A stretch of DNA of 64,000 nt from Paraburkholderia sprentiae WSM5005. Lineage in GTDB: Bacteria > Pseudomonadota > Gammaproteobacteria > Burkholderiales > Burkholderiaceae. The notes beneath the pieces are model-generated. The model did not search any database. It saw nothing but the letters and a program-made list of their open reading frames with translations, and was not told the origin of the DNA. Each line of letters begins with the position of its first letter. Position 1 is the stretch's first letter. Position numbers and translations under genes: made by a program. The DNA lies in NCBI RefSeq assembly GCF_001865575.2, contig NZ_CP017561.2, positions 1,240,001-1,304,000 of the forward strand, in the 5' to 3' direction. This document shows, in pieces, positions 42,487-53,210 of this stretch.

Positions 42487-43958
42487 GTCGCGAAGTGTTG
42501 ATGCTGGTGGATGCGCTGGCACGCGAGAAAAATGTCGACAAGGACGTGGTATTTGCCGCGCTCGAAGCGGCTCTCGCTTCGGCCTCCAAGAAACTCTTCG
42601 AAGAAGATGCGGATATCCGCGTCCACATCGACCGTGAAAGCGGCGAACACGAAACGTTTCGCCGCTGGAAGGTGGTGCCGGACGAAGCCGGTCTGCAGGA
42701 GCCGGATCAGGAAATCCTGCTGTTCGAGGCGCGCGAACAGCAACCCGATATCGAACTCGACGAGTACATCGAGGAGCCGGTGCCGTCGATCGAATTCGGC
42801 CGTATCGGCGCACAGGCCGCCAAGCAGGTGATCCTGCAGAAGGTGCGCGACGCCGAGCGCGAGCAAATCCTGAACGACTTCCTCGAGCGCGGCGAACACA
42901 TCATGACCGGCTCGGTGAAACGCCTCGACAAGGGCAACTTCATCGTCGAATCGGGCCGCGTCGAAGCGCTCCTGCGCCGCGATCAGTTGATCCCGAAGGA
43001 AAACCTTCGCGTGGGCGACCGCGTGCGCGCCTACATCGCGAAGGTCGACCGCACCGCGCGTGGTCCGCAGATCGAGCTGTCGCGTACTGCGCCGGAATTC
43101 CTGATGAAGCTGTTCGAGATGGAAGTGCCGGAGATCGAGCAGGGCTTGCTCGAAATCAAGGCGGCGGCTCGCGATCCGGGCGTGCGCGCGAAGATCGGCG
43201 TGATCGCTTACGACAAGCGCATCGATCCGATCGGCACCTGCGTCGGTATCCGCGGCTCGCGCGTGCAGGCCGTGCGCAACGAGCTCGGTGGCGAAAACGT
43301 CGACATCGTGCTATGGTCAGAAGACCCCGCCCAGTTCGTGATCGGCGCGCTCGCGCCGGCAGCCGTGCAGTCGATCGTCGTCGATGAAGAAAAGCATTCG
43401 ATGGACGTCGTCGTCGACGAAAGCGAACTCGCGGTCGCGATCGGCCGCAGCGGCCAGAACGTGCGGCTTGCCAGCGAGCTCACGGGCTGGCAGATCAACA
43501 TCATGACGCCGGACGAATCTGCGCAGAAGCAGAATCAGGAGCGCGGCGTCCTGCGCGACCTGTTCATGGCGCGTCTCGATGTCGACGAAGAAGTCGCCGA
43601 CATCCTGATCGACGAAGGCTTCACGAGCCTCGAAGAGATCGCCTACGTGCCGCTCAACGAAATGCTCGAAATTGAGGCATTCGACGAAGACACCGTTCAC
43701 GAACTGCGCAACCGCTCGCGCGACGCGCTGTTGACGATGGCGATCGCGAACGAAGAAAAGGTCGAAAATGTAGCGCTCGACCTGAAGAGCCTGGACGGCA
43801 TGGACGCCGACCTGCTCGCGAAACTGGCCGAACATCAGATCCAGACGCGCGACGAACTCGCCGAGCTGGCCGTGGATGAACTGGTCGAGATGACTGGGAT
43901 GGGAGAGGATGCCGCTAAGGCGTTGATCATGAAAGCACGTGAACACTGGTTCCAGTGA
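42483..43958 (+). CDS. nusA: Transcription termination/antitermination factor NusA
   Basis: A 491-residue NusA. Domains in order: N-terminal RNA-polymerase-binding domain ([20 protein letters not shown] onward), S1 domain near residues 135-200 ([20 protein letters not shown]), KH1 and KH2 ([20 protein letters not shown] and [20 protein letters not shown]), and two C-terminal acidic repeat domains ([20 protein letters not shown], later [20 protein letters not shown]), as in E. coli. NusA promotes pausing and hairpin termination and joins antitermination complexes. Translation is coupled to rimP by a four-base overlap. NusA may feed back on the leader attenuator. Confidence 0.97.
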   Translation: MSREVLMLVDALAREKNVDKDVVFAALEAALASASKKLFEEDADIRVHIDRESGEHETFRRWKVVPDEAGLQEPDQEILLFEAREQQPDIELDEYIEEPVPSIEFGRIGAQAAKQVILQKVRDAEREQILNDFLERGEHIMTGSVKRLDKGNFIVESGRVEALLRRDQLIPKENLRVGDRVRAYIAKVDRTARGPQIELSRTAPEFLMKLFEMEVPEIEQGLLEIKAAARDPGVRAKIGVIAYDKRIDPIGTCVGIRGSRVQAVRNELGGENVDIVLWSEDPAQFVIGALAPAAVQSIVVDEEKHSMDVVVDESELAVAIGRSGQNVRLASELTGWQINIMTPDESAQKQNQERGVLRDLFMARLDVDEEVADILIDEGFTSLEEIAYVPLNEMLEIEAFDEDTVHELRNRSRDALLTMAIANEEKVENVALDLKSLDGMDADLLAKLAEHQIQTRDELAELAVDELVEMTGMGEDAAKALIMKAREHWFQ

Positions 43959-44052
43959 GAAATGACCATGGCGCACTGAATTGAACGCGGCCGCGAGGCC
44001 GCATGACCCGATGCTAACCGCAAGGAATCGGTCCTTGCATTAAGAGGAATGA

Positions 44053-46968
44053 ATGGCGAGTAACAACGTAGCCCAATTTGCCGCGGAACTGAAAATGCCT
44101 GCTGGCGTGCTGCTCGAGCAGCTACAGGCAGCGGGCGTCCAGAAAGCGAGCGAAGACGACAACCTGTCCGAGGCGGACAAGGCGCGTCTGCTCGATCACT
44201 TGCGCAAGTCGCACGGCTCGAACGATGCCGACAAGCGCAAGATCACGCTGACGCGCCGGCACACGTCGGAGATCAAGCAGTCCGATGCGACGGGCAAAGC
44301 TCGCACCATTCAGGTCGAGGTGCGCAAGAAGCGCACGTTCGTCCGCCGCGACGAGACCGTCGCGGAAGGCGGGGACGCATCGAATCATGTAGCCGAAAAC
44401 GCGGACGCCGAAGATCTCGAACTGCAGCGTCGTGAGGAAGAAGCGCGTCACGAAGCCGAACTGCTCGAAAAGCAGGCGCAGCAGCTGCAGGCACGTCAGG
44501 AACAGCTCGAGCGCGAAGAGGCTGAGCGTCAGGCGCGCGAGCACGCTGCGGAAGCCGAGCGCCAGCGCGCGGAAGACGAAGCGAATAAACGCGTAGCGGC
44601 CGAGACGGCGGCTCGCGAGAAGGCCCAACAGGCGGCGCAAGCTGCGGCACCGGCTGCCGCGAAGTCAACTGAGCAGGACGACGAACGCGCGGCAGCGGAA
44701 CGCGCCGCGCAACGCGAAGCCGCGAAGAAGGCGGAAGACGCCGCGCGTCTGGCCGCCGAAAAGGCGCGCGCCGAACAGGAAGAAATCGCCAAACGCCGCG
44801 CGGCCGCCGAAGCCGAAGCGCGCGCAATTCGCGAAATGATGAACACGCCGCGCAAGGCGCAGGTGAAGGCTCCGGAGCCGGCACCGAAGCCTGCGGAGCC
44901 GGCCAAGGTGGCCGAAGCGAAAGGCACGCTGCACAAGCCGGCGCGTCCGGCTGGCGAAGCGCCGGCGCGCCCGGCAGCCCGGAAGCCGGCAGCTGCGGCT
45001 CCGGCGCCCGCAAGCGCACCGTCCGCCGGCGACAAGAAGAAGCCGGGTGCTGGCGGCAAAGGTGGTAACTGGCAGGACGACGCAGCAAAGCGCCGCGGCA
45101 TCAAGACGCGCGGCGACTCGAGCGGCGGCGTCGATCGTGGCTGGCGCGGTGGTCCTAAGGGTCGTGGCAAGCATCAGGAGCAGAGCACTACGTTCCAGGC
45201 GCCGACCGAACCGATCGTGCGTGAAGTGCACGTGCCGGAAACCATCACGGTCGCGGATCTGGCGCACAAGATGGCGGTGAAGGCGTCGGAAGTCATCAAG
45301 GTGATGATGAAGCTCGGCCAGATGGTCACGATCAACCAGATGCTGGACCAGGAAACGGCGATGATCATCGTCGAGGAACTGGGCCACCGTGCGCTCGCGG
45401 CGAAGCTGGACGATCCGGAAGCGATGCTGGTCGAAGGCGAAGCGACCGACGCGGAAGCACTGCCGCGTCCGCCGGTCGTCACGGTGATGGGCCACGTCGA
45501 CCACGGCAAGACCTCGCTGCTCGACTACATTCGTCGCGCGAAGGTTGCGGCAGGCGAGGCGGGCGGTATTACGCAGCACATCGGCGCTTATCACGTCGAA
45601 ACGCCACGCGGCGTGATCACGTTCCTCGACACACCGGGTCACGAAGCCTTTACGGCAATGCGTGCCCGCGGTGCGAAGGCAACCGACATCGTGATTCTGG
45701 TGGTGGCCGCCGACGACGGCGTGATGCCGCAGACGAAGGAAGCGATCTCCCACGCGAAGGCCGGCGGCGTGCCGCTGGTCGTAGCGATCAACAAGATCGA
45801 CAAACCGGACGCGAATCTGGAGCGCGTGAAACAGGAACTCGTCACGGAAGGCGTCGTGCCGGAAGAGTACGGCGGCGATTCGCCGTTCGTGCCGGTGTCG
45901 GCGAAGACCGGCGCGGGCATCGACGATCTGCTCGAAAACGTGCTGTTGCAGGCCGAAGTGCTGGAGCTGAAGGCACCGGTCGAATCGCCGGCCAAGGGTC
46001 TCGTGATCGAAGCGAAGCTCGACAAGGGTAAGGGTCCAGTCGCAACCATCCTCGTCCAGTCGGGTACGCTGAATCGCGGCGACGTCGTGTTGGCAGGCAG
46101 CGCCTACGGTCGCGTGCGTGCCATGCTCGACGAAACCGGCAAGCCGACCAAGTCCGCTGGCCCGTCGATCCCGGTCGAAATCCAGGGTCTGTCGGAAGTC
46201 CCGCAGGCTGGCGAAGAAGTGATCGTGATGCCGGACGAGCGCAAGGCGCGTGAAGTGGCACTGTTCCGTCAGGGCAAGTTCCGCGACGTCAAGCTCGCGA
46301 AGCAGCAGGCCGCGAAGCTCGAGAACATGCTCGAGCAGATGGGCGAAGGCGAAGTGCAGTACATGCCGCTCATCGTCAAGGCCGACGTGCAGGGTTCGCA
46401 GGAAGCGCTGGTGCAGTCGCTGCAAAAGCTGTCCACTGACGAAGTGCGCGTGCAGATCGTGCACGGCGCGGTCGGCGGCATCAGCGAGTCGGACGTCAAC
46501 CTCGCGACGGCGTCGAAGGCGGTCATCATTGGCTTCAACACCCGCGCGGATGCGCAGGCGCGCAAGCTCGCGGAAGCCAATGGCGTCGACATCCGCTACT
46601 ACAACATCATCTACGACGCCGTGGATGAGGTGAAGGCGGCGATGTCGGGCATGCTGGCGCCCGAGAAACGCGAAGTCGTGACGGGCACGGTCGAAGTTCG
46701 CCAGGTCTTCAAGGTGCCGAAGGTCGGCACGGTGGCCGGCTGTATGGTCACGGACGGTTTCGTCAAGCGCTCGTCGTCGGTGCGCGTGCTGCGCAATAAC
46801 GTCGTCATCTTTACGGGCGAGCTCGACTCGCTCAAGCGCTTCAAGGACGATGTGAAGGAAGTCCGTCAGGGCTTCGAGTGCGGTATGTCGGTCAGGAACT
46901 TCAACGACATCGTCGAAGGCGATCAGTTCGAAGTCTTCGAGGTCACCGAAGTCGCGCGTACGCTGTAA
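44053..46968 (+). CDS. infB: Translation initiation factor IF-2
   Basis: A 971-residue IF-2, the GTPase that brings initiator tRNA to the ribosome. The N-terminal IF2-N subdomain ([20 protein letters not shown]) is followed by about 300 residues of highly charged, Ala/Glu/Lys-rich helix, typical of the long beta-proteobacterial form. A second IF2-N domain lies near residues 395-445. The G domain shows G1 GHVDHGKT (about 480-487), G3 [12 protein letters not shown] and G4 INKIDKPD. Domains II and III and the C-terminal initiator-tRNA domain end [13 protein letters not shown]. Third gene of the operon, followed after 15 bases by a strong terminator hairpin. Confidence 0.97.
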   Translation: MASNNVAQFAAELKMPAGVLLEQLQAAGVQKASEDDNLSEADKARLLDHLRKSHGSNDADKRKITLTRRHTSEIKQSDATGKARTIQVEVRKKRTFVRRDETVAEGGDASNHVAENADAEDLELQRREEEARHEAELLEKQAQQLQARQEQLEREEAERQAREHAAEAERQRAEDEANKRVAAETAAREKAQQAAQAAAPAAAKSTEQDDERAAAERAAQREAAKKAEDAARLAAEKARAEQEEIAKRRAAAEAEARAIREMMNTPRKAQVKAPEPAPKPAEPAKVAEAKGTLHKPARPAGEAPARPAARKPAAAAPAPASAPSAGDKKKPGAGGKGGNWQDDAAKRRGIKTRGDSSGGVDRGWRGGPKGRGKHQEQSTTFQAPTEPIVREVHVPETITVADLAHKMAVKASEVIKVMMKLGQMVTINQMLDQETAMIIVEELGHRALAAKLDDPEAMLVEGEATDAEALPRPPVVTVMGHVDHGKTSLLDYIRRAKVAAGEAGGITQHIGAYHVETPRGVITFLDTPGHEAFTAMRARGAKATDIVILVVAADDGVMPQTKEAISHAKAGGVPLVVAINKIDKPDANLERVKQELVTEGVVPEEYGGDSPFVPVSAKTGAGIDDLLENVLLQAEVLELKAPVESPAKGLVIEAKLDKGKGPVATILVQSGTLNRGDVVLAGSAYGRVRAMLDETGKPTKSAGPSIPVEIQGLSEVPQAGEEVIVMPDERKAREVALFRQGKFRDVKLAKQQAAKLENMLEQMGEGEVQYMPLIVKADVQGSQEALVQSLQKLSTDEVRVQIVHGAVGGISESDVNLATASKAVIIGFNTRADAQARKLAEANGVDIRYYNIIYDAVDEVKAAMSGMLAPEKREVVTGTVEVRQVFKVPKVGTVAGCMVTDGFVKRSSSVRVLRNNVVIFTGELDSLKRFKDDVKEVRQGFECGMSVRNFNDIVEGDQFEVFEVTEVARTL

Positions 46969-46983
46969 TTCACGCGGCGCGGC

Positions 46984-47028
46984 ACAACGGGCGGAACGGG
47001 CTTGACGCCCGCTCCGCCCGTTGTTTTT
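46984..47028 (+). terminator. Strong terminator hairpin between infB and rbfA
   Basis: A 12-base perfect outer stem, ACAACGGGCGGA/TCCGCCCGTTGT (46984-46995 and 47013-47024), encloses a second stem GGGC/GCCC, and five T end the structure. It should end many transcripts after infB, so rbfA-truB may have its own promoter or depend on read-through. The remaining gap up to 47219 holds no clear gene or promoter. Confidence 0.8.
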
Positions 47029-47219
47029 GAGCCCGCTGCGCCGAGTTTGCCGCTGGCTTCGATGCCGCGTTCGTCGTGAATCGGCACATGGCGCGAGACC
47101 ATCGCACCGACGTGTCGTTCACAGGCCGCGGCGATCGCGACGCCGTCGTATCCAATGGATAACAAACACGGCTCGCGCGAACCCATTTTTGCATCCGTTA
47201 TCACGGAGCACACAACACC

Positions 47220-47585
47220 ATGCCTAAGAAACGTACCAGTCCCAATCGCAACGTGCAGATCGCCGATCAGATCCAGCGCGACCTGGCCGAGCTGCTGCGC
47301 GAGGTCAAAGATCCGCGCATCGGCCTTGTCACATTCCAGAGCGTCGAGCTGACGCCCGACTACGCGCACGCGAAGGTCTATTTCACGACGCTGACGGGCG
47401 ATCCGCAGCAGACGCTGGAAGCGCTGACGCACGCGGCCGGCCATCTGCGCAATCTGCTCTTCAAGCGCCTGCATATTCATACGGTGCCGACACTGCATTT
47501 TCACTACGACAAGACGATCGAGCGCGCGGTCGAGATGTCACGTCTGATCGACGAGGCGAATTCCACGCGCGCGAAAGACGACTGA
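47220..47585 (+). CDS. rbfA: 30S ribosome-binding factor RbfA
   Basis: A 121-residue RbfA, which binds the immature 30S subunit near the 5' end of 16S rRNA and matters for cold growth. Conserved KH-type features: [20 protein letters not shown], then [20 protein letters not shown] and [35 protein letters not shown] before the ATG supplies GGAG. Canonical position between infB and truB, but separated from infB by a terminator and about 190 bases. Confidence 0.95.
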   Translation: MPKKRTSPNRNVQIADQIQRDLAELLREVKDPRIGLVTFQSVELTPDYAHAKVYFTTLTGDPQQTLEALTHAAGHLRNLLFKRLHIHTVPTLHFHYDKTIERAVEMSRLIDEANSTRAKDD

Positions 47586-47663
47586 GCGTCTCCTCTGCCG
47601 CGGCGCTCCATGCAGCGCGCGGCGCGGTTTTGCGCATTTCCCGAACGTTCCGCCTCACTCGAC

Positions 47664-48599
47664 ATGACCGCTCCTCAACGCCCCCGCGTGCCCCGTCGCG
47701 CGCTCGACGGCGTACTGCTACTCGATAAGCCGCTCGGCCTGTCGAGCAACGACGCGCTGGTTCGCGTCAAACGTCTGTATCTGGCGAAAAAGGCCGGCCA
47801 CACCGGCACGCTCGACCCGCTCGCAACCGGCCTGTTACCTCTGTGCTTCGGCGAGGCCACCAAGTTTTCACAGGACCTGCTCGAAGCCGACAAGACCTAC
47901 GAGGCGACGATGCGCCTCGGCATCCGCACGACTACCGGCGATGCCGAGGGCGAGCCACTCGACGTCCGCGCGGTCGATTGCGACGAGGCGGCGGTGCGGG
48001 CGAGCCTGCAGCGGTTCATCGGCGAGATTGTTCAGATTCCGCCGATGTACTCGGCGCTCAAGCGTGACGGCAAGCCGCTGTACGAGTACGCGCGCGCCGG
48101 TCAGACGGTCGAACGGGAAGGGCGGCAGGTGACGATTCGCGCGCTCGAGCTGATCGCGTGCGCGTTGCCGGATGTGACGTTTCGAGTGACGTGCAGCAAG
48201 GGCACCTATGTGCGTACGCTTGCCGAGGATATCGGCGAGGCGCTCGGCTGCGGCGCGCATCTGGTCGCGCTGCGTCGCACGGGCGTCGGCGCGCTAACGC
48301 TCGACCATTCGGTCACGCTCGAAGCGTTGTCCGAGGCGACCCAGTTCGAGCGCGACTCATGGCTGCAACCGGTCGACGCGTTGCTGTCGACGTTCCCGCA
48401 AGTCTGTCTCAGCGACGACGACATGCGCCGCTTCCTGCACGGCCAGCGGCTGAAGCTATCGTCGTTGACGATCGCTGCCGAAGCGGTGAATGCAGCGCGC
48501 GTGAGGGTGTACTCGGCGCAGGGGCGGCTTCTCGGTGTCGCGAAGCCGGGCGAAGGCGTGCTTGCGCCCGAGCGTCTGGTCGTTACGACAGAGAGCTAG
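47664..48599 (+). CDS. truB: tRNA pseudouridine-55 synthase TruB
   Basis: A 311-residue TruB that makes pseudouridine 55 in the T-loop of tRNAs. Start 47664 (TAPQRPRVPRRALDGVLLLD) is preferred to the longer frame from 47610, whose extra residues are not homologous. Motif I is KKAGHTGTLDPLATGLLPLC with catalytic Asp at about residue 51. Others are DKTYEATMRLGIRTTTGDAE, then QIPPMYSALKRDGKPLYEYA and CSKGTYVRTLAEDIGEALGC. A C-terminal PUA-like domain completes the protein. Last gene of the operon; a bidirectional terminator follows before the convergent efflux genes. Confidence 0.96.
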   Translation: MTAPQRPRVPRRALDGVLLLDKPLGLSSNDALVRVKRLYLAKKAGHTGTLDPLATGLLPLCFGEATKFSQDLLEADKTYEATMRLGIRTTTGDAEGEPLDVRAVDCDEAAVRASLQRFIGEIVQIPPMYSALKRDGKPLYEYARAGQTVEREGRQVTIRALELIACALPDVTFRVTCSKGTYVRTLAEDIGEALGCGAHLVALRRTGVGALTLDHSVTLEALSEATQFERDSWLQPVDALLSTFPQVCLSDDDMRRFLHGQRLKLSSLTIAAEAVNAARVRVYSAQGRLLGVAKPGEGVLAPERLVVTTES

Positions 48600-48632
48600 G
48601 CGTGGCCGCTTTGTCAGCCAGGCACGGACAAT

Positions 48633-48672
48633 AAAAAAAGCGGGATCTGCCGTCGAGCGATCCCGCTTTTTT
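48633..48672. terminator. Bidirectional terminator between truB and the efflux operon
   Basis: Stem GCGGGATC/GATCCCGC (48640-48647 and 48659-48666), preceded by seven A and followed by six T. It serves truB on the plus strand and the EmrB-type gene on the minus strand. Confidence 0.88.
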
Positions 48673-48724
48673 GGATGCCATCCGGTGCAGGGTGCCGAAC
48701 TGAAGCAGCACCCGAACAACGCCT

Positions 48725-50287
48725 TCAATGCGCCGCAGCGGCTGCCGCTCCTCCATCGCCACCTGCCCGTTCTGGTCGCGTGATCCAGATCAGCGCGATC
48801 AGCGCGACAAAAATGCCGGCCGAAATGAAGAACAGATCGTTCACGCCGAGTTGCGCGGCCTGCTGCGTAACCATGGTATTGAACAGACCATACGTCTGCT
48901 GCTGATCCAGGCCCGCCGCGCCCATCTGATGAATCGACTGACCAAACGCCGGGTTGTAAGCGTTAGCCTGCTCGGTCAGTTGCGCATGATGCATGATCGC
49001 GCGGTGATCCCATGCGGTCTGGAAGATCGACGTACCGATACCGCCGCACATGATGCGCACGAAGTTCGACAGCCCTGAGGCCGCCGGAATCCGATGGCCC
49101 GGCAAGCCAGACAGCGTGATCGACACGAGCGGAATGAAGAAGCCAGCCATGCCGATGCCCTGAATCAGCGTCGGCAGCATCAGCGAGTACGTGTCGACGC
49201 CCGTCGTATAGCGCGAGCGCATCCAGAAACACAGCGCGAAAATCAGGAAGGACAGCGTCGCGATATAGCGCGGATCGGTGCGCGGCAGCACCTTGCCGGT
49301 GAGCGGCGACAGCAGGATCGCGAATACACCGACGGGTGCCATGACGAGTCCGGCTTCGGTCGCGGTGTAGCCGATATCGGTCTGCAGCCACAGCGGCAGT
49401 AGCACGAGATTGCCGAAATAAAGCCCATAGCCGATCGACAGCGCGATCGTGCCGCCGGTGAAATTACGCCGGCTAAAGAGCGACAGGTCGACCACCGGAT
49501 GCTCGGCCGTCAGCTCCCACACGATGAAGAACGCGAGCGCGATGAGCGCGACGAGCGCGAGCACGACGATCGTCGTCGACGAGAACCAGTCGAGATCTTT
49601 GCCCTTGTCGAGCATGACCTGAAGGGAGCCGACCCAGACGATCAGAAGACCAAGGCCGACGCCATCGATCGGCGCCTTCCTGATGACCGAATCGCGGTTA
49701 CGAAAGATCATCCACGTCGCGACAGCCGCGATCGCGCCGACGGGAATATTGACGTAGAAAATCCAGGGCCACGAGATGTTGTCGGAAATCCAGCCGCCGA
49801 GAATCGGACCCGCGACCGGCGCGATCAGCGTGGTCATCGCCCACATCGAGAGCGCCATCGGCGCCTTCGCGCGCGGATAGCTCGCGAGCAGCAGCGTCTG
49901 CGACAGCGGGATCATCGGGCCGGCCACCGCGCCTTGCAGCACGCGCGACGCGAGCAGGAAGGGCAGGTTCGGCGACAGCCCGCACATCCACGACGACAGC
50001 ACGAACAGCACGATCGACGCCATGAACAGCCGAACCTGGCCGATGCGATCGGTGAGCCAGCCGGTCAGCGGCACTGAGATCGCGTTGGCTACCGCGAACG
50101 ACGTAATCACCCACGTGCCCTGATCGGACGACACGCCGAGGTCGCCGGAAATCGACGGGATCGACACGTTCGCGATCGACGTGTCGAGCACGTTCATGAA
50201 CACGGCGAGCGATACCGCGATGGTGCCGATCACAAGTTGCGCGCCCTCGAGCGGCGGGTGAGCGGCTTGCGCCTGAGCCTGAGCCAT
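48725..50287 (-). CDS. emrB: DHA2-family (EmrB/QacA-type) drug efflux permease
   Basis: A 520-residue major-facilitator antiporter with 14 predicted helices. Signatures: VFMNVLDTSIANVSIPSISG (motif D1 with Asp), GVSSDQGTWVITSFAVANAI, then GWLTDRIGQVRLFMASIVLF (motif A), RVLQGAVAGPMIPLSQTLLL (motif B), and LIAPVAGPILGGWISDNISW, which continues with the motif C Gly-Pro pattern. With EmrA and the outer membrane factor it forms a tripartite pump expelling hydrophobic drugs or uncouplers. Its gene is the last in a four-gene minus-strand operon (marR, outer membrane lipoprotein, emrA, emrB); the gap from emrA is 34 bases. Substrates unknown. Confidence 0.92.
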   Translation of the reverse strand: MAQAQAQAAHPPLEGAQLVIGTIAVSLAVFMNVLDTSIANVSIPSISGDLGVSSDQGTWVITSFAVANAISVPLTGWLTDRIGQVRLFMASIVLFVLSSWMCGLSPNLPFLLASRVLQGAVAGPMIPLSQTLLLASYPRAKAPMALSMWAMTTLIAPVAGPILGGWISDNISWPWIFYVNIPVGAIAAVATWMIFRNRDSVIRKAPIDGVGLGLLIVWVGSLQVMLDKGKDLDWFSSTTIVVLALVALIALAFFIVWELTAEHPVVDLSLFSRRNFTGGTIALSIGYGLYFGNLVLLPLWLQTDIGYTATEAGLVMAPVGVFAILLSPLTGKVLPRTDPRYIATLSFLIFALCFWMRSRYTTGVDTYSLMLPTLIQGIGMAGFFIPLVSITLSGLPGHRIPAASGLSNFVRIMCGGIGTSIFQTAWDHRAIMHHAQLTEQANAYNPAFGQSIHQMGAAGLDQQQTYGLFNTMVTQQAAQLGVNDLFFISAGIFVALIALIWITRPERAGGDGGAAAAAAH

Positions 50288-50321
50288 TAAAAGAGCCTTC
50301 TATGAATCGTCGGGCGGAGCC

Positions 50322-51560
50322 TTAGCTCTTATGGGCCACCGGTTTCACGGTCGCGCCGCTCGCCGAGGTCGACTTCTGCGGGCCGCCGTTGGCGTTCGAG
50401 CCGGCGTTTTCCGAAATGATGCGCACGATTTCCGCGTCGGCTTCCGCGCCGTACTTGTCGAAAACGTTGGTCTGGTAGGCCGTGGTCGGCGCCTGACCGA
50501 GCTGGCCGCCGGTGTCGTCCTTGATGTTGACGTCAGCCTGCATCGACAGACCGATACGCAGCGGATGCTTCTCGAGCTCCTGCGGATCGAGCGCAATTCG
50601 CACCGGCAGACGCTGCACCACCTTGATCCAGTTGCCGGTCGCGTTCTGCGCGGGCAATAGCGAGAACGCCGAACCCGTGCCGGCCGAGAAGCCGACCACC
50701 TTGCCGTGATACGGTACCGACGAGCCGTACACGTCAGCCGTCAGTTCGACCGGCTGGCCGATGCGCATGTGCTTGAGTTGCACTTCCTTGAAGTTCGCGT
50801 CGACCCACACGTCATGCAGCGGCACGATCGCCATCAGCGGCGTGCCCGGCGACACGCGTTGGCCGAGCTGCACCGAGCGCTTCGCGACATAGCCGGTGAC
50901 CGGCGCTGGCAGCGTGTTGCGAGCGTGGTTCAGGTACGCGTCGCGCAACTTTGCGGCGGCGGCCTGCACATTCGGGTGATCCGCGATCGTGGTGTTCGCG
51001 GTCAGCGCGCGGTTTGCTGCGAGTTGCTGTTTAGCGGCGTCGAGCGCGGCCTGCGCGGACTTCACGGAGTCGCGTGCGTGAGAAATTTCTTCCTGCGATA
51101 CGGCGCCGGTCTGCGCGACGGTCATACGGCGCTTGAGGTCGTCCTGGGCACGCGACAGGTCGGCCTCGCGCGCTGCAACCTGCGCTTCGTACTGGCTGTC
51201 GTCGGCGAACAGGCCGCGCACCTGACGCACCACCTGGGCGAGATTGGCCTCCGCCTGTTCGAGCGCGACGCGCGCGTCGGCCGGGTCGAGGACGACAAGC
51301 GGATCGCCGGCCTTGACCACCTGAGTGTCGTCCGCGTTGACCGCGATCACGGTCCCCGTGACTTGCGGCGTGATCTGCACGACGTTGCCGCTTACGTAGG
51401 CGTCGTCGGTGTCTTCGTGGTAGCGAGCGACGAGGAAGTAGTACAGGCCGTACGCGACCGCGGCTATCAGGATCACGATGACGAGCAGCGTCATCATGCG
51501 CTTGCGTTTGCCGTTGTTCGCGGCTTGCGGTGGAGTGGCAGGCTGCTGGGGGGTGCTCAT
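50322..51560 (-). CDS. emrA: EmrA/HlyD-family membrane fusion protein
   Basis: A 412-residue periplasmic adaptor. One N-terminal helix (MMTLLVIVILIAAVAYGLYY) anchors it in the inner membrane. The barrel-sandwich domain begins RYHEDTDDAYVSGNVVQITP with VTGTVIAVNADDTQVVKAGD. A helical hairpin of about 120 residues rich in Ala and Gln follows, then APVTGYVAKRSVQLGQRVSP and DVWVDANFKEVQLKHMRIGQ, the classic EmrA signature. It joins the EmrB-type permease to the outer membrane channel. Gaps are 80 bases after the outer membrane gene and 34 bases before emrB. GGAG lies before the ATG at 51560. Confidence 0.93.
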   Translation of the reverse strand: MSTPQQPATPPQAANNGKRKRMMTLLVIVILIAAVAYGLYYFLVARYHEDTDDAYVSGNVVQITPQVTGTVIAVNADDTQVVKAGDPLVVLDPADARVALEQAEANLAQVVRQVRGLFADDSQYEAQVAAREADLSRAQDDLKRRMTVAQTGAVSQEEISHARDSVKSAQAALDAAKQQLAANRALTANTTIADHPNVQAAAAKLRDAYLNHARNTLPAPVTGYVAKRSVQLGQRVSPGTPLMAIVPLHDVWVDANFKEVQLKHMRIGQPVELTADVYGSSVPYHGKVVGFSAGTGSAFSLLPAQNATGNWIKVVQRLPVRIALDPQELEKHPLRIGLSMQADVNIKDDTGGQLGQAPTTAYQTNVFDKYGAEADAEIVRIISENAGSNANGGPQKSTSASGATVKPVAHKS

Positions 51561-51640
51561 TGATGTGCTCCGGGGTCTCTTGAACGTCGTCGTTTATTCG
51601 GGTGTTCGTGTGGATGCGTGTGCGTCGGCGCGGGCCGCGC

Positions 51641-53161
51641 TCAGTTCGCGGCGGTGCTCGTGGTGTGCTTCGCTGCGGTGGCCGATGCCGAGGCATCGGT
51701 CGGCACCACGAGGCCTGTCTGGGTCGCGTCGAAGCCGCCGCCCAGCGCCTTGATCAGACCGATCTGCAGACTGCGGCGGCGCATCTGCAGACCCGTGACC
51801 GTTTGCTCGGCGGCGAGCCGGTTTTCGTCGGCGGTCAGCACCTGCAGTTGCGGCGACAGACCGGCCTTGTAGCGCACCACGGCGAGCTGGTAGGCCTTGC
51901 TCGACGCGTCGAGCGCGCGCTGGGCGTCGCCTTCCTGGCGGTCGATCGAGCGGATCGACGAGACCTGTGTCGATACGTCCTGCAGCGCGTTGATCAGTGT
52001 CTGGTTGTAGTTCGCGACGTCGCCCTCGAAGTCGGCGTAGCGGCCCTTCAGTTGCGCGCGCAACGCGCCGGCGTCGAAGATCGGCAGGTGGATTGCCGGG
52101 CCGAACTGTATCTGACGGCTCGACGCGGTCAGGAAACGACCCCAGCCGAACGCGTCGAAACCGAAGCCGGCCGCGAGGTTCACATCGGGGTAGAACTCCG
52201 CCTTCGCTTCCTTCACGTCGTGCATTGCGGCTTCGACCTGCCAACGCGCCGCGACGATGTCCGCGCGGCGCGCCACAAGGTCGGCCGGGATGTTGTCGGG
52301 CAGCGCGACCGCGTCGCCGCCGGTGAGCACCGGCTTGTCGATCTGCAGGCCGCGGTCCGGACCTTTGCCCAGCAGCGCGCCCAACTGGTAGCGCACGACG
52401 GTGATCTGGCCGTCGAGGTCCGTCAGGTTGGCTTGGCTCGTCGCGATGTTGCCGGTAGCGGTCTGCTTCTCGACGTTGGTGTCGAGGCCGGCCGTCACGC
52501 GGTTATTGGTGATGCGGCCGACGTCCTGGCGGTTGGCGATTTCGCGCGCGGCGATGTCGCGGAACGCATACAGCTGCGCGAGCTGGTTGTAGGTGCTCGC
52601 CACCGACGCCGCGAGCGTCACGCGCGCCTGCTGCATGTCGGCTTCGGCGGCTTTCTGCTGCGATACGGCCTGGCCGAGGCGCTGACGGTTCTTGCCCCAC
52701 AGGTCGAGGTCCCACGACGCGCTAGCGAGCACGTTGTTTTCGCTATACCAGGAGCCGCCGTACGGAGGGGGGTAGAGGCCGTTCGCCGAGAACAACTCGC
52801 GGGTCCAGGAATAGCTTGCGTTGACCTTCGGAAACAGCGCCGAGCGGGAGCTTTCAATATACGACGAAGCCTTCGCGAGCCGCGCTTGCGCCTGGGCGAT
52901 CGACGGGCTGCCCTCGAGCGCTTCAGCGATCAGCTTCGGCAGCTGCGGGTCGCCGAACTGGTTGGCCCAGTCGAGCGAAGGCCACTGGCCGCCCTCGTTG
53001 GGCAGGCTCTGCGTCGACTCGTACTGCGTCGGCGGCGCGATCTGTTTGTCGCTTTTGACGCCGAAGTAGTTCGCGCACCCCGTGAGGGCGAGCGCTGTCA
53101 CCGCGGCGGCGACAGCGGCCCGGCTCGACAGCGCGGGCGCGGACAGGGAAAGGGATTTCAT
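51641..53161 (-). CDS. NodT/OprM-type outer membrane efflux lipoprotein
   Basis: About 506 residues from ATG 53161, chosen because the following 30 residues form a lipoprotein signal ending LTGC. The alternative ATG at 53266 would run into the regulator gene. Two TolC-like repeat halves are visible: PSIAQAQARLAKASSYIESS and AADMQQARVTLAASVASTYN-like helices in the first, and RADIVAARWQVEAAMHDVKE with SRQIQFGPAIHLPIFDAGAL in the second, matching NodT-family factors. It provides the outer membrane exit channel for the EmrAB-type pump. The marR stop is about 50 bases upstream. Confidence 0.92.
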   Translation of the reverse strand: MKSLSLSAPALSSRAAVAAAVTALALTGCANYFGVKSDKQIAPPTQYESTQSLPNEGGQWPSLDWANQFGDPQLPKLIAEALEGSPSIAQAQARLAKASSYIESSRSALFPKVNASYSWTRELFSANGLYPPPYGGSWYSENNVLASASWDLDLWGKNRQRLGQAVSQQKAAEADMQQARVTLAASVASTYNQLAQLYAFRDIAAREIANRQDVGRITNNRVTAGLDTNVEKQTATGNIATSQANLTDLDGQITVVRYQLGALLGKGPDRGLQIDKPVLTGGDAVALPDNIPADLVARRADIVAARWQVEAAMHDVKEAKAEFYPDVNLAAGFGFDAFGWGRFLTASSRQIQFGPAIHLPIFDAGALRAQLKGRYADFEGDVANYNQTLINALQDVSTQVSSIRSIDRQEGDAQRALDASSKAYQLAVVRYKAGLSPQLQVLTADENRLAAEQTVTGLQMRRRSLQIGLIKALGGGFDATQTGLVVPTDASASATAAKHTTSTAAN

Positions 53162-53210
53162 CGCTCGACTCTTTGAGTGGAATGTAATGGTGGACGCCGC
53201 AAGCAAGTTA

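Noticed and set aside
44665..46464. Antisense open frame opposite infB, and similar long frames opposite sucA (56289-58988), lpdA and recB
   Set aside because: Each lies wholly within a strongly recognised gene and shows only low-complexity His/Arg/Leu composition.
46990..47220. Possible minus-strand remnant between infB and rbfA
   Set aside because: Open frames exist on the minus strand, but none resembles a known protein and they run into infB and rbfA.
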